A stretch of 64,000 nucleotides of DNA from Bifidobacterium saimiriisciurei. GTDB lineage: Bacteria; Actinomycetota; Actinomycetes; Actinomycetales; Bifidobacteriaceae. The notes beneath the pieces were generated by a model, which was not told the DNA's origin, made no database searches, and saw only the letters and a list, made by a program, of their open reading frames with translations. The first letter of the stretch is position 1; each line of letters opens with the position of its first letter. The stretch is taken from assembly GCF_010667655.1 (NCBI RefSeq), contig NZ_WHZU01000001.1, positions 248,001-312,000 on the forward strand. Direction: 5' to 3'. Made by a program: the position numbers and the translations under genes. This document shows, in pieces, positions 53,764-63,730 of this stretch.

Positions 53764-54102
53764 ATGGACGGCGGCGCATATCGACGAAAATGCGGCATCG
53801 TCCATGAGAATCGGATGGTTTTTCATGGACGACGGCGATTTTTCGGGAAAATACACCGCCGTCCATCGGAAATTCATGAATCGGAAATCATCATCGTTGG
53901 AATCATGCGGTTTTCAGGGAATCGAATTCCGAATCATGATGGACGACGATGCATTTTCGTGGTTTTGCGGCGTCGTCCATCGGAAACGACGGGATTCCCG
54001 TGGACGACGACACAGTTTCGTGGGTTTTGCATCGTCGTCCATCAACATCGGCGGGATTCATGGACGGCGATGCGTTTTGGTGGATTATGCGGCGTCGTTC
54101 AT
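53764..54102. repeat. Tandem array of five ATGGACGACG hairpins
   Basis: Five units start at 53764, 53825, 53939, 54000 and 54060, each 41-43 nt with arms ATGGACGRCG and CGYCGTCCAT and a T-rich loop such as TTTTCGTGGTTTTGC. Spacing is 60-61 nt, except one double interval of 114 nt that holds a decayed unit. The last unit overlaps the stop codon and final codons of the GPH transporter at 54085. Confidence 0.85.
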
Positions 54103-55605
54103 CGGCGAGGCGTCGTCCTCCGCGATCTCGCCGCTGGCGAGCTTGGCTTCGAGTTCCTCGACGATCCGCGCGTGCATTTTTTCGTCAATCTTCACGGTGA
54201 ACATGAAGACGAGCAGGCTGGCGACGATGAGCGCGAGCGGCGTATAGAAGGCGAACATCTTGAAGGTGCGGATGTTGGCGGCGGTCATGTCGGCCGCGGT
54301 GGCGGTGCCGACCATGCCGGCGGCCACGGCGATGAATCCGACGATGCCGTTGGAGAACGCACCGGCGATCTTGTCGAGCATCGGGCGCACGGAGAGGGTC
54401 ACGGCCTCGTTGCGGCGGCCTGTCTTGAGCTGGCCGTATTCGATGGAGTCGGTGAGCGAGAGGATGGCGGTCATCTGGATGAACGTGCCGGGGATGTAGA
54501 ACAGCACGAGCGCGATGATGACCATCGTGAGGCTCTGTGCGCCGATGATGAACATGACGTAGCCGGCGATCATGAACACCATGCCTGCAAGATACAGGTA
54601 GCGGCGCGGAATGTAGCGGTTGAGGACCGGGTAGAGCGGCGCGGCGACGAGTCCGGTGATGATGGGGATGACGCCGGCGATGGAGAATGCGGCCGGCTGG
54701 CCGAGCACGAATTTGAACAGGTAGAGCAGCACGCCGGTGGTGGCCACGTTGGCGATGGCGTACAGCAGGTAGCTCAGCGCCACCCACAGCAGCTGGTCGT
54801 TCCTGGCGAGCGCGGCGAATGCCTGCAGCGGGCTGCCGTTCTTCTGGGCCTTGGAACGCAGCGCGCTTTCGTTCTCCTTGGTGCCGAACGCCACGGTGAG
54901 CGCGGTGATGATGCCGAGCAGGGCCACGATGACGCCGAAGGCGGTCCAGCCGGCCTGGCTTTCGGCGTGGGAGCCGGTGAACACGTAGCTGAAGTAGGTG
55001 ACGATGGGGATGACGACGACGGTGATGCCGTTGTAGCCGATGGAACCGGTGAACGAACCGAGCGCGGCGTAGACGCTGCGCTCGTGTGAATCCTCGGACA
55101 GGGCGGGGATCATGCCCCAGTAGGAGATGTCACGCAGCGAGTAAAGCACGTCGAGGACCACGAACACGACGACGAACAGCACGATGAACCACGTCTCGCT
55201 CACGTTGACGAGGTCGAACAGGCCGGTGTAGACGAGGGCGAGCAGCAGCGCGGAGACGCAGCCGCCGATGACCTGCCATGGGCGGAAGCGGCCGAACCGT
55301 GTGGTGGTGTTGTCGATGAGGTTGCCGAGCAGCGGGTCGAGGAAGATCTCGGCGATGCGGATGATGACGATGAGACCGGTGATGATGCCGATGAGCTTGG
55401 CGGCGAGCGCCTTGTCGACGCCGGCGAACATGGTGCTGGTCACGTAGACGACGAAGTAGGTGCTCAGGGCGTTGTAGAACGCGGCCTGACCGAGGTTGCC
55501 GACCGCGTAGCAGATGCGTCGGCCGATGTTTCGGGTCTTGGGTTGCGGCGAATCGGGTTGCGTCGACTTGGATTGGGCCGTTTGGGATTGCGTTGCCTGT
55601 TCCAT
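54085..55605 (-). CDS. lacS: GPH-family sugar:cation symporter (lactose permease)
   Basis: A 506-residue twelve-helix glycoside-pentoside-hexuronide transporter: 'ICYAVGNLGQAAFYNALSTY' opens helix 1, 'FLDPLLGNLIDNTTTRFGRF' followed by RPW is the family loop 2-3 motif, and 'DSIEYGQLKTGRRNEAVTLS' the loop 10-11 motif. The IIA-like regulatory tail of streptococcal LacS is absent. ATG 55605 has a weak AAAAGAG; an in-frame ATG at 55680 is the alternative. It is divergent from lacZ, so lactose or a galactoside is the likely substrate. Its last codons overlap the hairpin array. Confidence 0.85.
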   Translation of the reverse strand: MEQATQSQTAQSKSTQPDSPQPKTRNIGRRICYAVGNLGQAAFYNALSTYFVVYVTSTMFAGVDKALAAKLIGIITGLIVIIRIAEIFLDPLLGNLIDNTTTRFGRFRPWQVIGGCVSALLLALVYTGLFDLVNVSETWFIVLFVVVFVVLDVLYSLRDISYWGMIPALSEDSHERSVYAALGSFTGSIGYNGITVVVIPIVTYFSYVFTGSHAESQAGWTAFGVIVALLGIITALTVAFGTKENESALRSKAQKNGSPLQAFAALARNDQLLWVALSYLLYAIANVATTGVLLYLFKFVLGQPAAFSIAGVIPIITGLVAAPLYPVLNRYIPRRYLYLAGMVFMIAGYVMFIIGAQSLTMVIIALVLFYIPGTFIQMTAILSLTDSIEYGQLKTGRRNEAVTLSVRPMLDKIAGAFSNGIVGFIAVAAGMVGTATAADMTAANIRTFKMFAFYTPLALIVASLLVFMFTVKIDEKMHARIVEELEAKLASGEIAEDDASPMNDAA

Positions 55606-55701
55606 GATTGCTCTTTTCGTTGGAGGCCATGGCGATGACGTCATGCTGGTTGTTGTGGGGAAAGGTGACGAGGAGGTCATTCGTTGACCCGACAGTCATG
55701 A

Positions 55702-55730
55702 AGTGTATTTCATTACTGATAAAAAGTAAA
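55702..55730 (-). promoter_or_regulatory. Candidate lacS promoter
   Basis: TTTACT (55730-55725), 17 nt, TACACT (55707-55702) on the minus strand. TTACT/AGTAA half-sites around the -35 resemble decayed copies of the lac operator. Confidence 0.45.
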
Positions 55731-55919
55731 ATTCATTACTTATTTCAGTAAATAACGGCGTGTCGGAAACAATCGAAATCAGCGATTCCAACGCGTCAAA
55801 TACGAAGAATTTCAACACACATACAACGTCGCCACCACCAAAGCATCAATCTCCAAGCCGCCGCAAGCTTCAATACACCCGCACCGCAGTTGCAGCATCA
55901 TGAAATCTACGCTATGGTT

Positions 55920-55939
55920 TTAGTAAAGAGTTTTACTAA
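55920..55939. promoter_or_regulatory. lac operator in front of lacZ
   Basis: TTAGTAAA-GAGT-TTTACTAA, an 8+4+8 palindrome, lies 71 nt upstream of the lacZ ATG and matches the palindrome next to the repressor gene (60351-60375). Two further palindromes, GCATTA-CT-TAATGC (55952-55965) and CATTG-G-CAATG (55972-55982), follow it. The rest of the 405-nt gap shows no gene. Confidence 0.75.
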
Positions 55940-56010
55940 CTCTTACCTATTGCATTACTTAATGCGATTATCATTGGCAATGACGCGATGAGCATCAGGA
56001 AGGCGAAATC

Positions 56011-59000
56011 ATGAGCACCACGGAATCCACCACCAAGTCCGGCACCGAATTACAGCAACATATCGTCATCGGCAAGGCCGCGGAGGCGTCGGCCGACTGG
56101 CTCACCGATCCGCAGGTGTTTGCGGTCAATCGCATGCCCGCCCACTCCGACCATCGTTTCTTCGACCACGCGCCGCTGCCGAACGAGTCGATGACTCTGA
56201 AGCAGAGCCTTGACGGCGAATGGCACGTGAACGTCATCGACGCCGCGACGGAGCGGTTCGACGTTGCCGACTCCCCCGCCTTCGCCGCCGTCGACTTCAA
56301 TGACGAGGCCTTCGGCGCCATCGCCGTGCCGGGACATCTGGAGACGGCCGGATATCTGCCGCCGAAGTACGTGAACATCCAGTACCCGTGGGACGGCCAC
56401 GAGAACCCGACAGCGCCTGCCGTGCCGGAACATAACCATGTGGCGCTGTATCGTCGCGAATTCATGACAGGTCCCGAGACCGCCGCGGCGATCCGCGGGC
56501 ACCGCACGGTGACGCTTACGTTCCAGGGCGCGCAGACCGCAATCTACGTATGGCTGAACGGCACGTTCGTCGGCTACGCCGAGGACTCCTTCACCCCCAG
56601 CGAGTTCGACGTCTCCGACATGATCCGAGAAGGCCGCAACGTGCTGGCGGTGGCCTGCTACGAATACGCGAGCGCCAGCTGGCTGGAGGATCAGGACTAT
56701 TGGCGTCTGCACGGCCTGTTCCGCAGCGTTGAGCTCACCGCATGGCCCGAGGCCCACGTCATGGACCTGCGTGCCGTCGCCGACTACGACCACACGACCG
56801 GGACGGGCTCGATCGACGTCGCCGCGCGGATCGCCAACGCCGCAGCGGTCGGGGACGGCCTCGCCGAAATCTTCGACGGCAACGGCACCGTCATCCGGAG
56901 GCAGGAGTTCACCGCCGCGGACATCATCGACGGCACACTGCACATCAGGGACGGCGTGGGCAAGGTCGCCCCGTGGAGCGCCGAGGATCCGAGGTTGTAT
57001 ACGCTTTCCCTCACGCTCAACGGTCCGTTGAACGATACGGTCGACGACATCATCGAAGTGTCGCGGACCCGCATCGGATTCCGCCGGTTCGCCATCGAAG
57101 ACGGCCTCATGAAGCTCAATGGCAAACGCATCGTGTTCAAGGGCGTGGACCGTCACGAGTTCGACGCCCGCCGTGGCCGCGCCGTCACCGAGGAGGACAT
57201 GCTATGGGACGTCCGCTTCCTCAAGCGGCATAATCTCAACGCCGTGCGCACATCGCACTATCCGAATCAGAGCCGCTGGTACGAGCTGTGCGACGAATAC
57301 GGCATCTATCTCATCGACGAGACGAACATCGAGACGCATGGCACCTGGTCAGCCCCCGGCGATCAGGTGACGCCCGAGACCAATGTTCCGGGCAGCAAGC
57401 CGGAATGGGAAGGAGCCTGCCTCGATCGCGTGAACTCGATGATCCGCCGTGACTTCAACCATCCGAGCGTGGTCATCTGGTCGCTGGGCAACGAATCGTA
57501 TGCCGGCGAGGTGTTCCAGGCCATGCACGACCTGGTGCATGAACTCGACGGCGTGCGACCGGTGCATTACGAGGGCGTGTATTGGAACCGTGAATTCGAT
57601 GCGGCCTCCGACATCGAAAGCCGCATGTATGCCAAGCCGGCCGAAATCGAGGAATATCTTGCGAACGACCCGAAGAAGCCGTATATCTCCTGCGAATACA
57701 TGCATGCGATGGGCAATTCCGTCGGCGGCATGCAGCTGTACACGGATTTGGAGCGTTATCCGCATTATCAGGGCGGATTCATCTGGGATTATATCGACCA
57801 GGCCCTGTGGCAGCGGCTCGGCGACGGAACGGAGCGTCTCACCTACGGCGGCGATTGGGATGACCGGCCGCACGACTACGAGTTCTCCGGCGACGGCATC
57901 GTGTTCGCCGACCGCACCGTCTCTCCCAAGGCGCAGGAGGTCAGGCAGCTGTATGCGAACGTGAAGATTGTGCCGGATGATTCGGGCGTGACGATCACGA
58001 ACGGGAACCTGTTTATCGACACTTCCGATTCCGTGTTCACGGCCCGCCTGCTGGTGGACGGCGTCGAGCGCTGGAGTGCGGATTACGATTTCGTCGTGCC
58101 GGCCGGCGAAACCCGCCGATTCGACGTCGCGTTTCCCGACGCTGCGGAATATGCGAACGCGGCCGGCGGAAGCGTGGAGGTGACGTATGAGGTCGACCAG
58201 CGACTGCGCCATGCGACCCCATGGGCGGACGCCGGCTATGAGCTGACGTTCGGCCAGCATACGGCGGCAGTGGCGTCAGACGGCACGACTGGCGGCGATG
58301 GCATCGCGGACGCGGGCGCAACGAAGGCCGGCGGCAAGGCCGTGGTCGTCGACGGCCGCTGGAATCTCGGCATTCACGGCACCGGCACCGGCGCGGCAGG
58401 GGGCGCCGACTTCGAGGTGCTGCTTTCTCGCACGCAGGGCGGCATGGTGTCGTTGCGTCGGGGCGGCCGCGAAATGGTCATCCGTCGACCGGATATCGTC
58501 ACGTTCCGCCCGTTGACCGACAACGACCGTGGCAATGGCAGCGGATTCGACCGGGCGCAGTGGTTCGGCGCGGGGCGTTACGCCCGTGTGGCCGATACGA
58601 GGTTCGAGACCTCGGAGCATGGCATCGCCGCCGAATACGCATACGAGCTGGCGGAGCCGAACCGCACCCGCGTGACCGTGCGCTACGAGGCGGACGCCAA
58701 CGGCCGCGTGCATCTGACCGCCTCCTACCCCGGCGGCGTGGATGCGCCGACCCTGCCGGCGTTCGGCCTGGAGTGGATGCTGCCCGCACAGTACACGAAC
58801 CTGCGGTTCTACGGCCTTGGACCGGACGAGACGTATCTCGACCGCAAGATCGGCGGCAAGCTGGGCGTCTATGAGACCACGGCGCCCGATTCCGCGGCGC
58901 CGTATCTGGTGCCGCAGGAGACCGGCAACCATGAGGACGTGCGTTGGTTGGAGGTCACCGATGAGTACGGCCACGGCATGAAGGTGAGCCGGTCGGGCTC

Positions 59001-59220
59001 CGACACGTTCTGCGCCAGCCTGCTCCCCTACTCCACGCTGATGCTCGAGGAGGCGCGTCATCAGGACGAGCTGCCCGCGCCGCGCCACACGTTCCTACGT
59101 CTGCTCGCCGCCCAGATGGGCGTCGGCGGTGACGACTCGTGGGGCGCGCCCGTGCACGACCGGTTCCAGCTCGACGCCGCCAAGCCGCTCACGCTCGACG
59201 TGGCCATCGAGCTGCTGTAG
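56011..59220 (+). CDS. lacZ: Beta-galactosidase, glycoside hydrolase family 2 (LacZ type)
   Basis: A 1069-residue LacZ homologue hydrolysing lactose and related beta-galactosides in the cytosol. Domain order is the GH2 sugar-binding domain, Ig-like domains, TIM barrel and the C-terminal Bgal small-chain domain. The acid/base Glu is in 'IWSLGNESYAG' and the nucleophile Glu in 'YISCEYMHAMGNSVGG'; 'GVDRHEFDARRGRA' is the barrel entry motif and 'RPLTDNDRG' begins the last domain. The ATG follows AGGAAGG. It is divergent from the GPH permease, and its expression should be controlled by the LacI protein at 59317. Confidence 0.97.
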   Translation: MSTTESTTKSGTELQQHIVIGKAAEASADWLTDPQVFAVNRMPAHSDHRFFDHAPLPNESMTLKQSLDGEWHVNVIDAATERFDVADSPAFAAVDFNDEAFGAIAVPGHLETAGYLPPKYVNIQYPWDGHENPTAPAVPEHNHVALYRREFMTGPETAAAIRGHRTVTLTFQGAQTAIYVWLNGTFVGYAEDSFTPSEFDVSDMIREGRNVLAVACYEYASASWLEDQDYWRLHGLFRSVELTAWPEAHVMDLRAVADYDHTTGTGSIDVAARIANAAAVGDGLAEIFDGNGTVIRRQEFTAADIIDGTLHIRDGVGKVAPWSAEDPRLYTLSLTLNGPLNDTVDDIIEVSRTRIGFRRFAIEDGLMKLNGKRIVFKGVDRHEFDARRGRAVTEEDMLWDVRFLKRHNLNAVRTSHYPNQSRWYELCDEYGIYLIDETNIETHGTWSAPGDQVTPETNVPGSKPEWEGACLDRVNSMIRRDFNHPSVVIWSLGNESYAGEVFQAMHDLVHELDGVRPVHYEGVYWNREFDAASDIESRMYAKPAEIEEYLANDPKKPYISCEYMHAMGNSVGGMQLYTDLERYPHYQGGFIWDYIDQALWQRLGDGTERLTYGGDWDDRPHDYEFSGDGIVFADRTVSPKAQEVRQLYANVKIVPDDSGVTITNGNLFIDTSDSVFTARLLVDGVERWSADYDFVVPAGETRRFDVAFPDAAEYANAAGGSVEVTYEVDQRLRHATPWADAGYELTFGQHTAAVASDGTTGGDGIADAGATKAGGKAVVVDGRWNLGIHGTGTGAAGGADFEVLLSRTQGGMVSLRRGGREMVIRRPDIVTFRPLTDNDRGNGSGFDRAQWFGAGRYARVADTRFETSEHGIAAEYAYELAEPNRTRVTVRYEADANGRVHLTASYPGGVDAPTLPAFGLEWMLPAQYTNLRFYGLGPDETYLDRKIGGKLGVYETTAPDSAAPYLVPQETGNHEDVRWLEVTDEYGHGMKVSRSGSDTFCASLLPYSTLMLEEARHQDELPAPRHTFLRLLAAQMGVGGDDSWGAPVHDRFQLDAAKPLTLDVAIELL

Positions 59221-59230
59221 CAGGCGATCC

Positions 59231-59308
59231 GAGGGGGGCTGAGCACGACCCCGTAGCCAGCCTCTCCTCAGCCGACTACGCAGACGGCTCCCCTCGACAA
59301 GGGGAGCC
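59231..59308. repeat. GGCTCCCC-family palindromic repeat, copy 2 (lacZ-lacR terminator region)
   Basis: Reverse complement aligns with the 42747 element through GAGGGGAGCYGTC, a GYCGRCTGAGG block and the closing CCCCTCRGA. It contains the hairpin GGCTCCCCT-cgaca-AGGGGAGCC (59286-59308), placed between convergent lacZ and its repressor. Confidence 0.65.
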
Positions 59309-59316
59309 GAACACCC

Positions 59317-60565
<1,249 letters not shown>

Positions 60566-60628
60566 GCAACCCTTAAACGAAAACCGGAGGATGGAGTGCG
60601 TCTTGCAATTGCACACCCTAACGAGAAA

Positions 60629-60718
60629 GGGCCGATATGCGTTTCGCAACCGTAAGCTTGGGAGGCGAAGCCTCCCGGCCGAACGGCCTTGAGTGTGTCA
60701 CGAAACGCATATCGGCCC
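60629..60718 (-). repeat. Branched structured element, copy 2
   Basis: On the minus strand: 22-nt arms (60718-60697 with 60650-60629) pair, two of the pairs being G-U. Inside are ACACTCAAGGCCGTTCGGCC, the hairpin GGGAGGC-ttc-GCCTCCC and AAGCTTACG. These blocks match the element at 52030. It begins 9 nt after the stop of the NTF2-like gene and is followed by TTTCTCGTT, so it may terminate that gene. Confidence 0.75.
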
Positions 60719-60726
60719 TCGGAGTG

Positions 60727-61056
60727 CTATGCGGGGCGGATGACGAGCTCCTGGATCTTGCCGGCGTCGTCCACGTTCTCGATCTGCGCCAGCGCGTGGA
60801 TGATGGTGCCGGCGTAGTTGGCGTAGAAGTTGACGGTGCGGCTGTTCACCACATGGGGGTCCTCCACGGAGAATCCGCCGATGACGAACTGGTTGTGGAA
60901 GTACATGTCGATGGCCTTGTCGCCAAAGAGGAACGTGTTCTCGCGCCCCACCAGCGACGGGCAGTAGTCGAACATGCGGCTGCGTTCGGCGAAGCAGGCG
61001 GAAAGCGCCTCGTAGTCCTTGTTCTGCAGCGCCTTGATGTAATCGTCGATAATCAT
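60727..61056 (-). CDS. NTF2/SnoaL-fold protein, possible isomerase or dehydratase
   Basis: A 109-residue cone-shaped-fold protein. 'DDYIKALQNKDYEALSACFA' matches helix 1 of SnoaL/ketosteroid isomerase proteins, with Tyr at the position of the KSI active-site tyrosine, and 'RMFDYCP' carries an Asp near the catalytic-base position. The third KSI acid is not evident. It is shorter than KSI (~125 residues). It is 65 nt downstream of a hydroxysteroid-dehydrogenase-like SDR on the same strand, so both probably act on the same unknown compound. An AGGAG site lies 12 nt before the ATG. Confidence 0.65.
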   Translation of the reverse strand: MIIDDYIKALQNKDYEALSACFAERSRMFDYCPSLVGRENTFLFGDKAIDMYFHNQFVIGGFSVEDPHVVNSRTVNFYANYAGTIIHALAQIENVDDAGKIQELVIRPA

Positions 61057-61121
61057 AACGGTGTGTGCTCCTGTCTGGAAAGCTTAGCGAATCGTAATGC
61101 GCGAACGCGCGGGACCGGTCT

Positions 61122-61901
61122 TTAGTAGACCTTCTCGGAATGCAGCAGGGCGTCGGTGCCGCCGTCGGCGAAGAGCACCACGCCGTTGAGGCCGCGCGCC
61201 TCGGGGGATGCGACGAAGGCGATCACGTTGGCGACCTCCTCCGGGTCCATGAGCGGTTCGTCGCCGTAGTGGGTGGGAACCTGGATGGCCTCCATGGCCA
61301 CGCGCTGCTCGGGCAGGAGATTGTCGGTCATGGCGGTGCGCACGTTGCCGGGGGCCACCGCGTTGAGGCGCACGCCGGAGGCGCCCCACTGGGCGCTCAT
61401 GCGACGGGCCCAGCGGGCGAGCGCGTACTTGGTGGCCGCGTAGAAGGCGTGGCCGCCGGCGGGGTCGTAGTCCTTGACCAGGTTGACGATGCGCGCCTCG
61501 TCGGGGTTGTTGTTGAGCATACCGACGACGTCCATGCGGGCGTCGCCGTGTGCGATGGAGTTGGAGGAGGTCACGGTGCAGCTGCCGTGCTTCTTCTTCA
61601 GCAGGTCGAACACGCCTTCGGCCATCACGGTGGCGCCGAAGTAGTTCAGGGATACGATCAGCGGAATCGGCGCACGGCCTCCGGCGACGCCGGCGTTGCA
61701 GATCATGCCGTCGATGCCGTCGGGGTACTGCTCGTGCAGCGCGTTGAGCGCGAACTGGCGGCCTTCCTTGGTGGCGAGGTTCGCGCTGATGTCGCCGTCC
61801 TTCAAATCGATGTTGACGACCTCATGGCCGTGCTTCCTCAGAATCTCCGCGGTCTTGGCACCGATGCCGCTTGACGCGCCTGTGATGACATAAACGCCCA
61901 T
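61122..61901 (-). CDS. SDR similar to 3-alpha-hydroxysteroid dehydrogenase/carbonyl reductase
   Basis: A 259-residue SDR. It follows the Comamonas 3-alpha-HSD/carbonyl reductase pattern rather than the sugar SDRs here: '[19 protein letters not shown]', a short '[20 protein letters not shown]' segment without helix C, '[15 protein letters not shown]', catalytic 'VTSSNSIAH' and '[15 protein letters not shown]', '[16 protein letters not shown]' and the C-terminal '[10 protein letters not shown]'. The Asp after beta-2 favours NAD. GAAAGGACGGAAAC precedes the ATG. Carbonyl compounds, including steroids or bile acids, are candidate substrates; none is proven. Confidence 0.75.
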   Translation of the reverse strand: MGVYVITGASSGIGAKTAEILRKHGHEVVNIDLKDGDISANLATKEGRQFALNALHEQYPDGIDGMICNAGVAGGRAPIPLIVSLNYFGATVMAEGVFDLLKKKHGSCTVTSSNSIAHGDARMDVVGMLNNNPDEARIVNLVKDYDPAGGHAFYAATKYALARWARRMSAQWGASGVRLNAVAPGNVRTAMTDNLLPEQRVAMEAIQVPTHYGDEPLMDPEEVANVIAFVASPEARGLNGVVLFADGGTDALLHSEKVY

Positions 61902-62280
61902 GTTTCCGTCCTTTCACCGATTCCGAATCCGCCACCATCATTGTGAATACCGATAAACGAAACCGAATAATGTTACTTTCCCCTCCGAAAGCGCCTCTGC
62001 CGGAAGGTAATCATCACTGTATATCGTTGCGGTTGGAAGGCGTCATCGGTTGCCAGCGTTTGCGGGAAAGTTGTTCACGGTCACATGCAGTCGCGCATCG
62101 CAGGAATGACGCGGACGCCGGGTGTGAGGAAGATTACATCGGCAATTGTTGGCATGAAGTGGCGGCATCGGCCCCGCGATCATTAGACTTGTATCGGCTT
62201 TGACGGGGACTTCCCGCAGAGACTGACGAACTGGCGGCCCACCGTAGGGTGATTTCGCCGTATCGTATGGAGGCAGCGTA
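61902..62280. other. 379-nt divergent gap before coaBC
   Basis: No gene or strong palindrome was seen. TAGACT near 62183 is a possible -10 for coaBC with no good -35. Confidence 0.3.
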
Positions 62281-63648
62281 ATGAGCGCCAATCACAGCAG
62301 CGGCACCCGTCCGCGTCATATTCTTCTGGGCGTCACCGGCTCCATAGCCGCGTTCAAGGCGTGCCAGCTGGCATCGAACCTCACCAAGCACGGCCATGAG
62401 GTCCGTGTGATGATGACGGCCTCGGCCACGAAGTTCGTGGGCCCCGTCACCTTCGACTCCCTCACGCACACCGCCACGCGCACGGCCATGTTCCCGGCCG
62501 CCGAATACGCCACCTACACCGACGAGTTCGGCGAGGCGCGCGTGGGCGTCAGCCATATCGAGGACGCCAAGTGGGCCGATGTCGTGGTCATCGCGCCGGC
62601 CACGGCGAACGTCATCGCGAAGTTCGCGTCCGGCATCGCCGACGACTATCTGACGAGCACGACGCTCGCCGCCACCTGCCCGAAGCTGGTGTGCCCGGCG
62701 ATGAACGTGCATATGTACGAGAACCCGGCCACGCAGCGCAACATCGCCGAATGCCGTGAGCTCGGCTTCCGTTTCGTCGACCCCACGTCGGGTCTGCTGG
62801 CCTGCCAGGACGTCGGCAAGGGACGTCTCGCCGAGCCGGAGGACATCGAGAAGGCCATCGACGCGCTGCTCGCCGAAAACGACGCCGCCACCGATGCGAC
62901 GACGCCCGCTCCGGCCGCGACCGGTGATGGCCACGCCGATCAGCCGCTCAAGGGCCTGAACGTGCTGGTGACCGCCGGCCCCACGCAGGAGCCGCTCGAC
63001 CCGGTGCGATACCTGACCAACCATTCCACCGGCAAGATGGGCTACGCCCTCGCCGCCGCCGCCCGCGATATGGGCGCGCATGTGACGCTGGTCTCCGGCC
63101 CCGTGAGCCTCGAGGCCCCCGAAGGCGTGGACGTGGTGGATGTGACGACCGCACGTGACATGTTCGCCGCCGTCAGCGAGCGCTTTGACGCCACCGACGT
63201 GACGGTGATGGCCGCCGCGGTCGGCGACTTCCGCGCCGAGACCGCCAGCCCGCAGAAGATCAAGAAGCATGGGCGCACCACCCTTACGCTGGAGCTCGTC
63301 TCGAACCCGGACATCCTCGCATGGGCCGGCGAGCACAAGCGCGACGACGGCTCGCAGGTGCTGTGCGGGTTCGCCATGGAGACCGAGCATCTGGTGGAGA
63401 ACGCGGCGAAGAAGCTCGCCGAGAAGCACTGCGACATGCTGGTGGCCAACAACCTGCGCGACCCCGGCGCCGGATTCGCCACCGATACGAACGTGGTGAC
63501 GATTCTCACCCCGCCCGACGACGTGGAGCACGACCACAGCATCGCCGACATCGAACGCATCGGCCAGATGCCCAAGACCGACCTGGCGAGGCTGATCCTC
63601 GGCCGGCTCGCCGCGCTGCGCAAGGCGGGCGTGCCGCAGGCGGCCTGA
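62281..63648 (+). CDS. coaBC: Bifunctional phosphopantothenoylcysteine decarboxylase / phosphopantothenate-cysteine ligase
   Basis: A 455-residue two-domain coenzyme A enzyme. The N-terminal flavoprotein decarboxylase (CoaC, ~1-190) has 'LGVTGSIAAFKACQLAS', the active-site His in 'VGVSHIEDAKW', 'IAPATANVIAKFASG', the PxMNxxM motif 'PAMNVHMY' and a late Cys in 'GLLACQD'. The C-terminal ligase (CoaB, ~225-455) has 'VLVTAGPTQEPLDPVRYLTN', 'MAAAVGDFRAE', 'KIKK' and 'LVANNLRDPGAGF'. TGGAGGCAGCGTA precedes the ATG. coaX follows 82 nt later on the same strand, consistent with a CoA biosynthesis unit. Confidence 0.96.
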   Translation: MSANHSSGTRPRHILLGVTGSIAAFKACQLASNLTKHGHEVRVMMTASATKFVGPVTFDSLTHTATRTAMFPAAEYATYTDEFGEARVGVSHIEDAKWADVVVIAPATANVIAKFASGIADDYLTSTTLAATCPKLVCPAMNVHMYENPATQRNIAECRELGFRFVDPTSGLLACQDVGKGRLAEPEDIEKAIDALLAENDAATDATTPAPAATGDGHADQPLKGLNVLVTAGPTQEPLDPVRYLTNHSTGKMGYALAAAARDMGAHVTLVSGPVSLEAPEGVDVVDVTTARDMFAAVSERFDATDVTVMAAAVGDFRAETASPQKIKKHGRTTLTLELVSNPDILAWAGEHKRDDGSQVLCGFAMETEHLVENAAKKLAEKHCDMLVANNLRDPGAGFATDTNVVTILTPPDDVEHDHSIADIERIGQMPKTDLARLILGRLAALRKAGVPQAA

Positions 63649-63730
63649 CAGACGCGCGAAAGCACGGAATCATACGAATTCATACGAAGAGAAGAACCTG
63701 AGACAGGCACTGGGAAGAGAGAGGAAGACC

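Noticed and set aside
53764-54102. CRISPR array
   Set aside because: Units are hairpins of 41-43 nt with variable loops and 18-21-nt links; there are no unique spacers of constant length and no cas genes.
53764-55089. A 441-codon plus-strand frame across the hairpin array and lacS
   Set aside because: Its start lies in repeats and the rest is antisense to the GPH transporter, with His/Asp/Gly-rich composition.
60727-61056. Naming this gene ketosteroid isomerase
   Set aside because: Only two of the three catalytic positions can be matched by eye and the protein is shorter; NTF2-fold proteins are functionally diverse.
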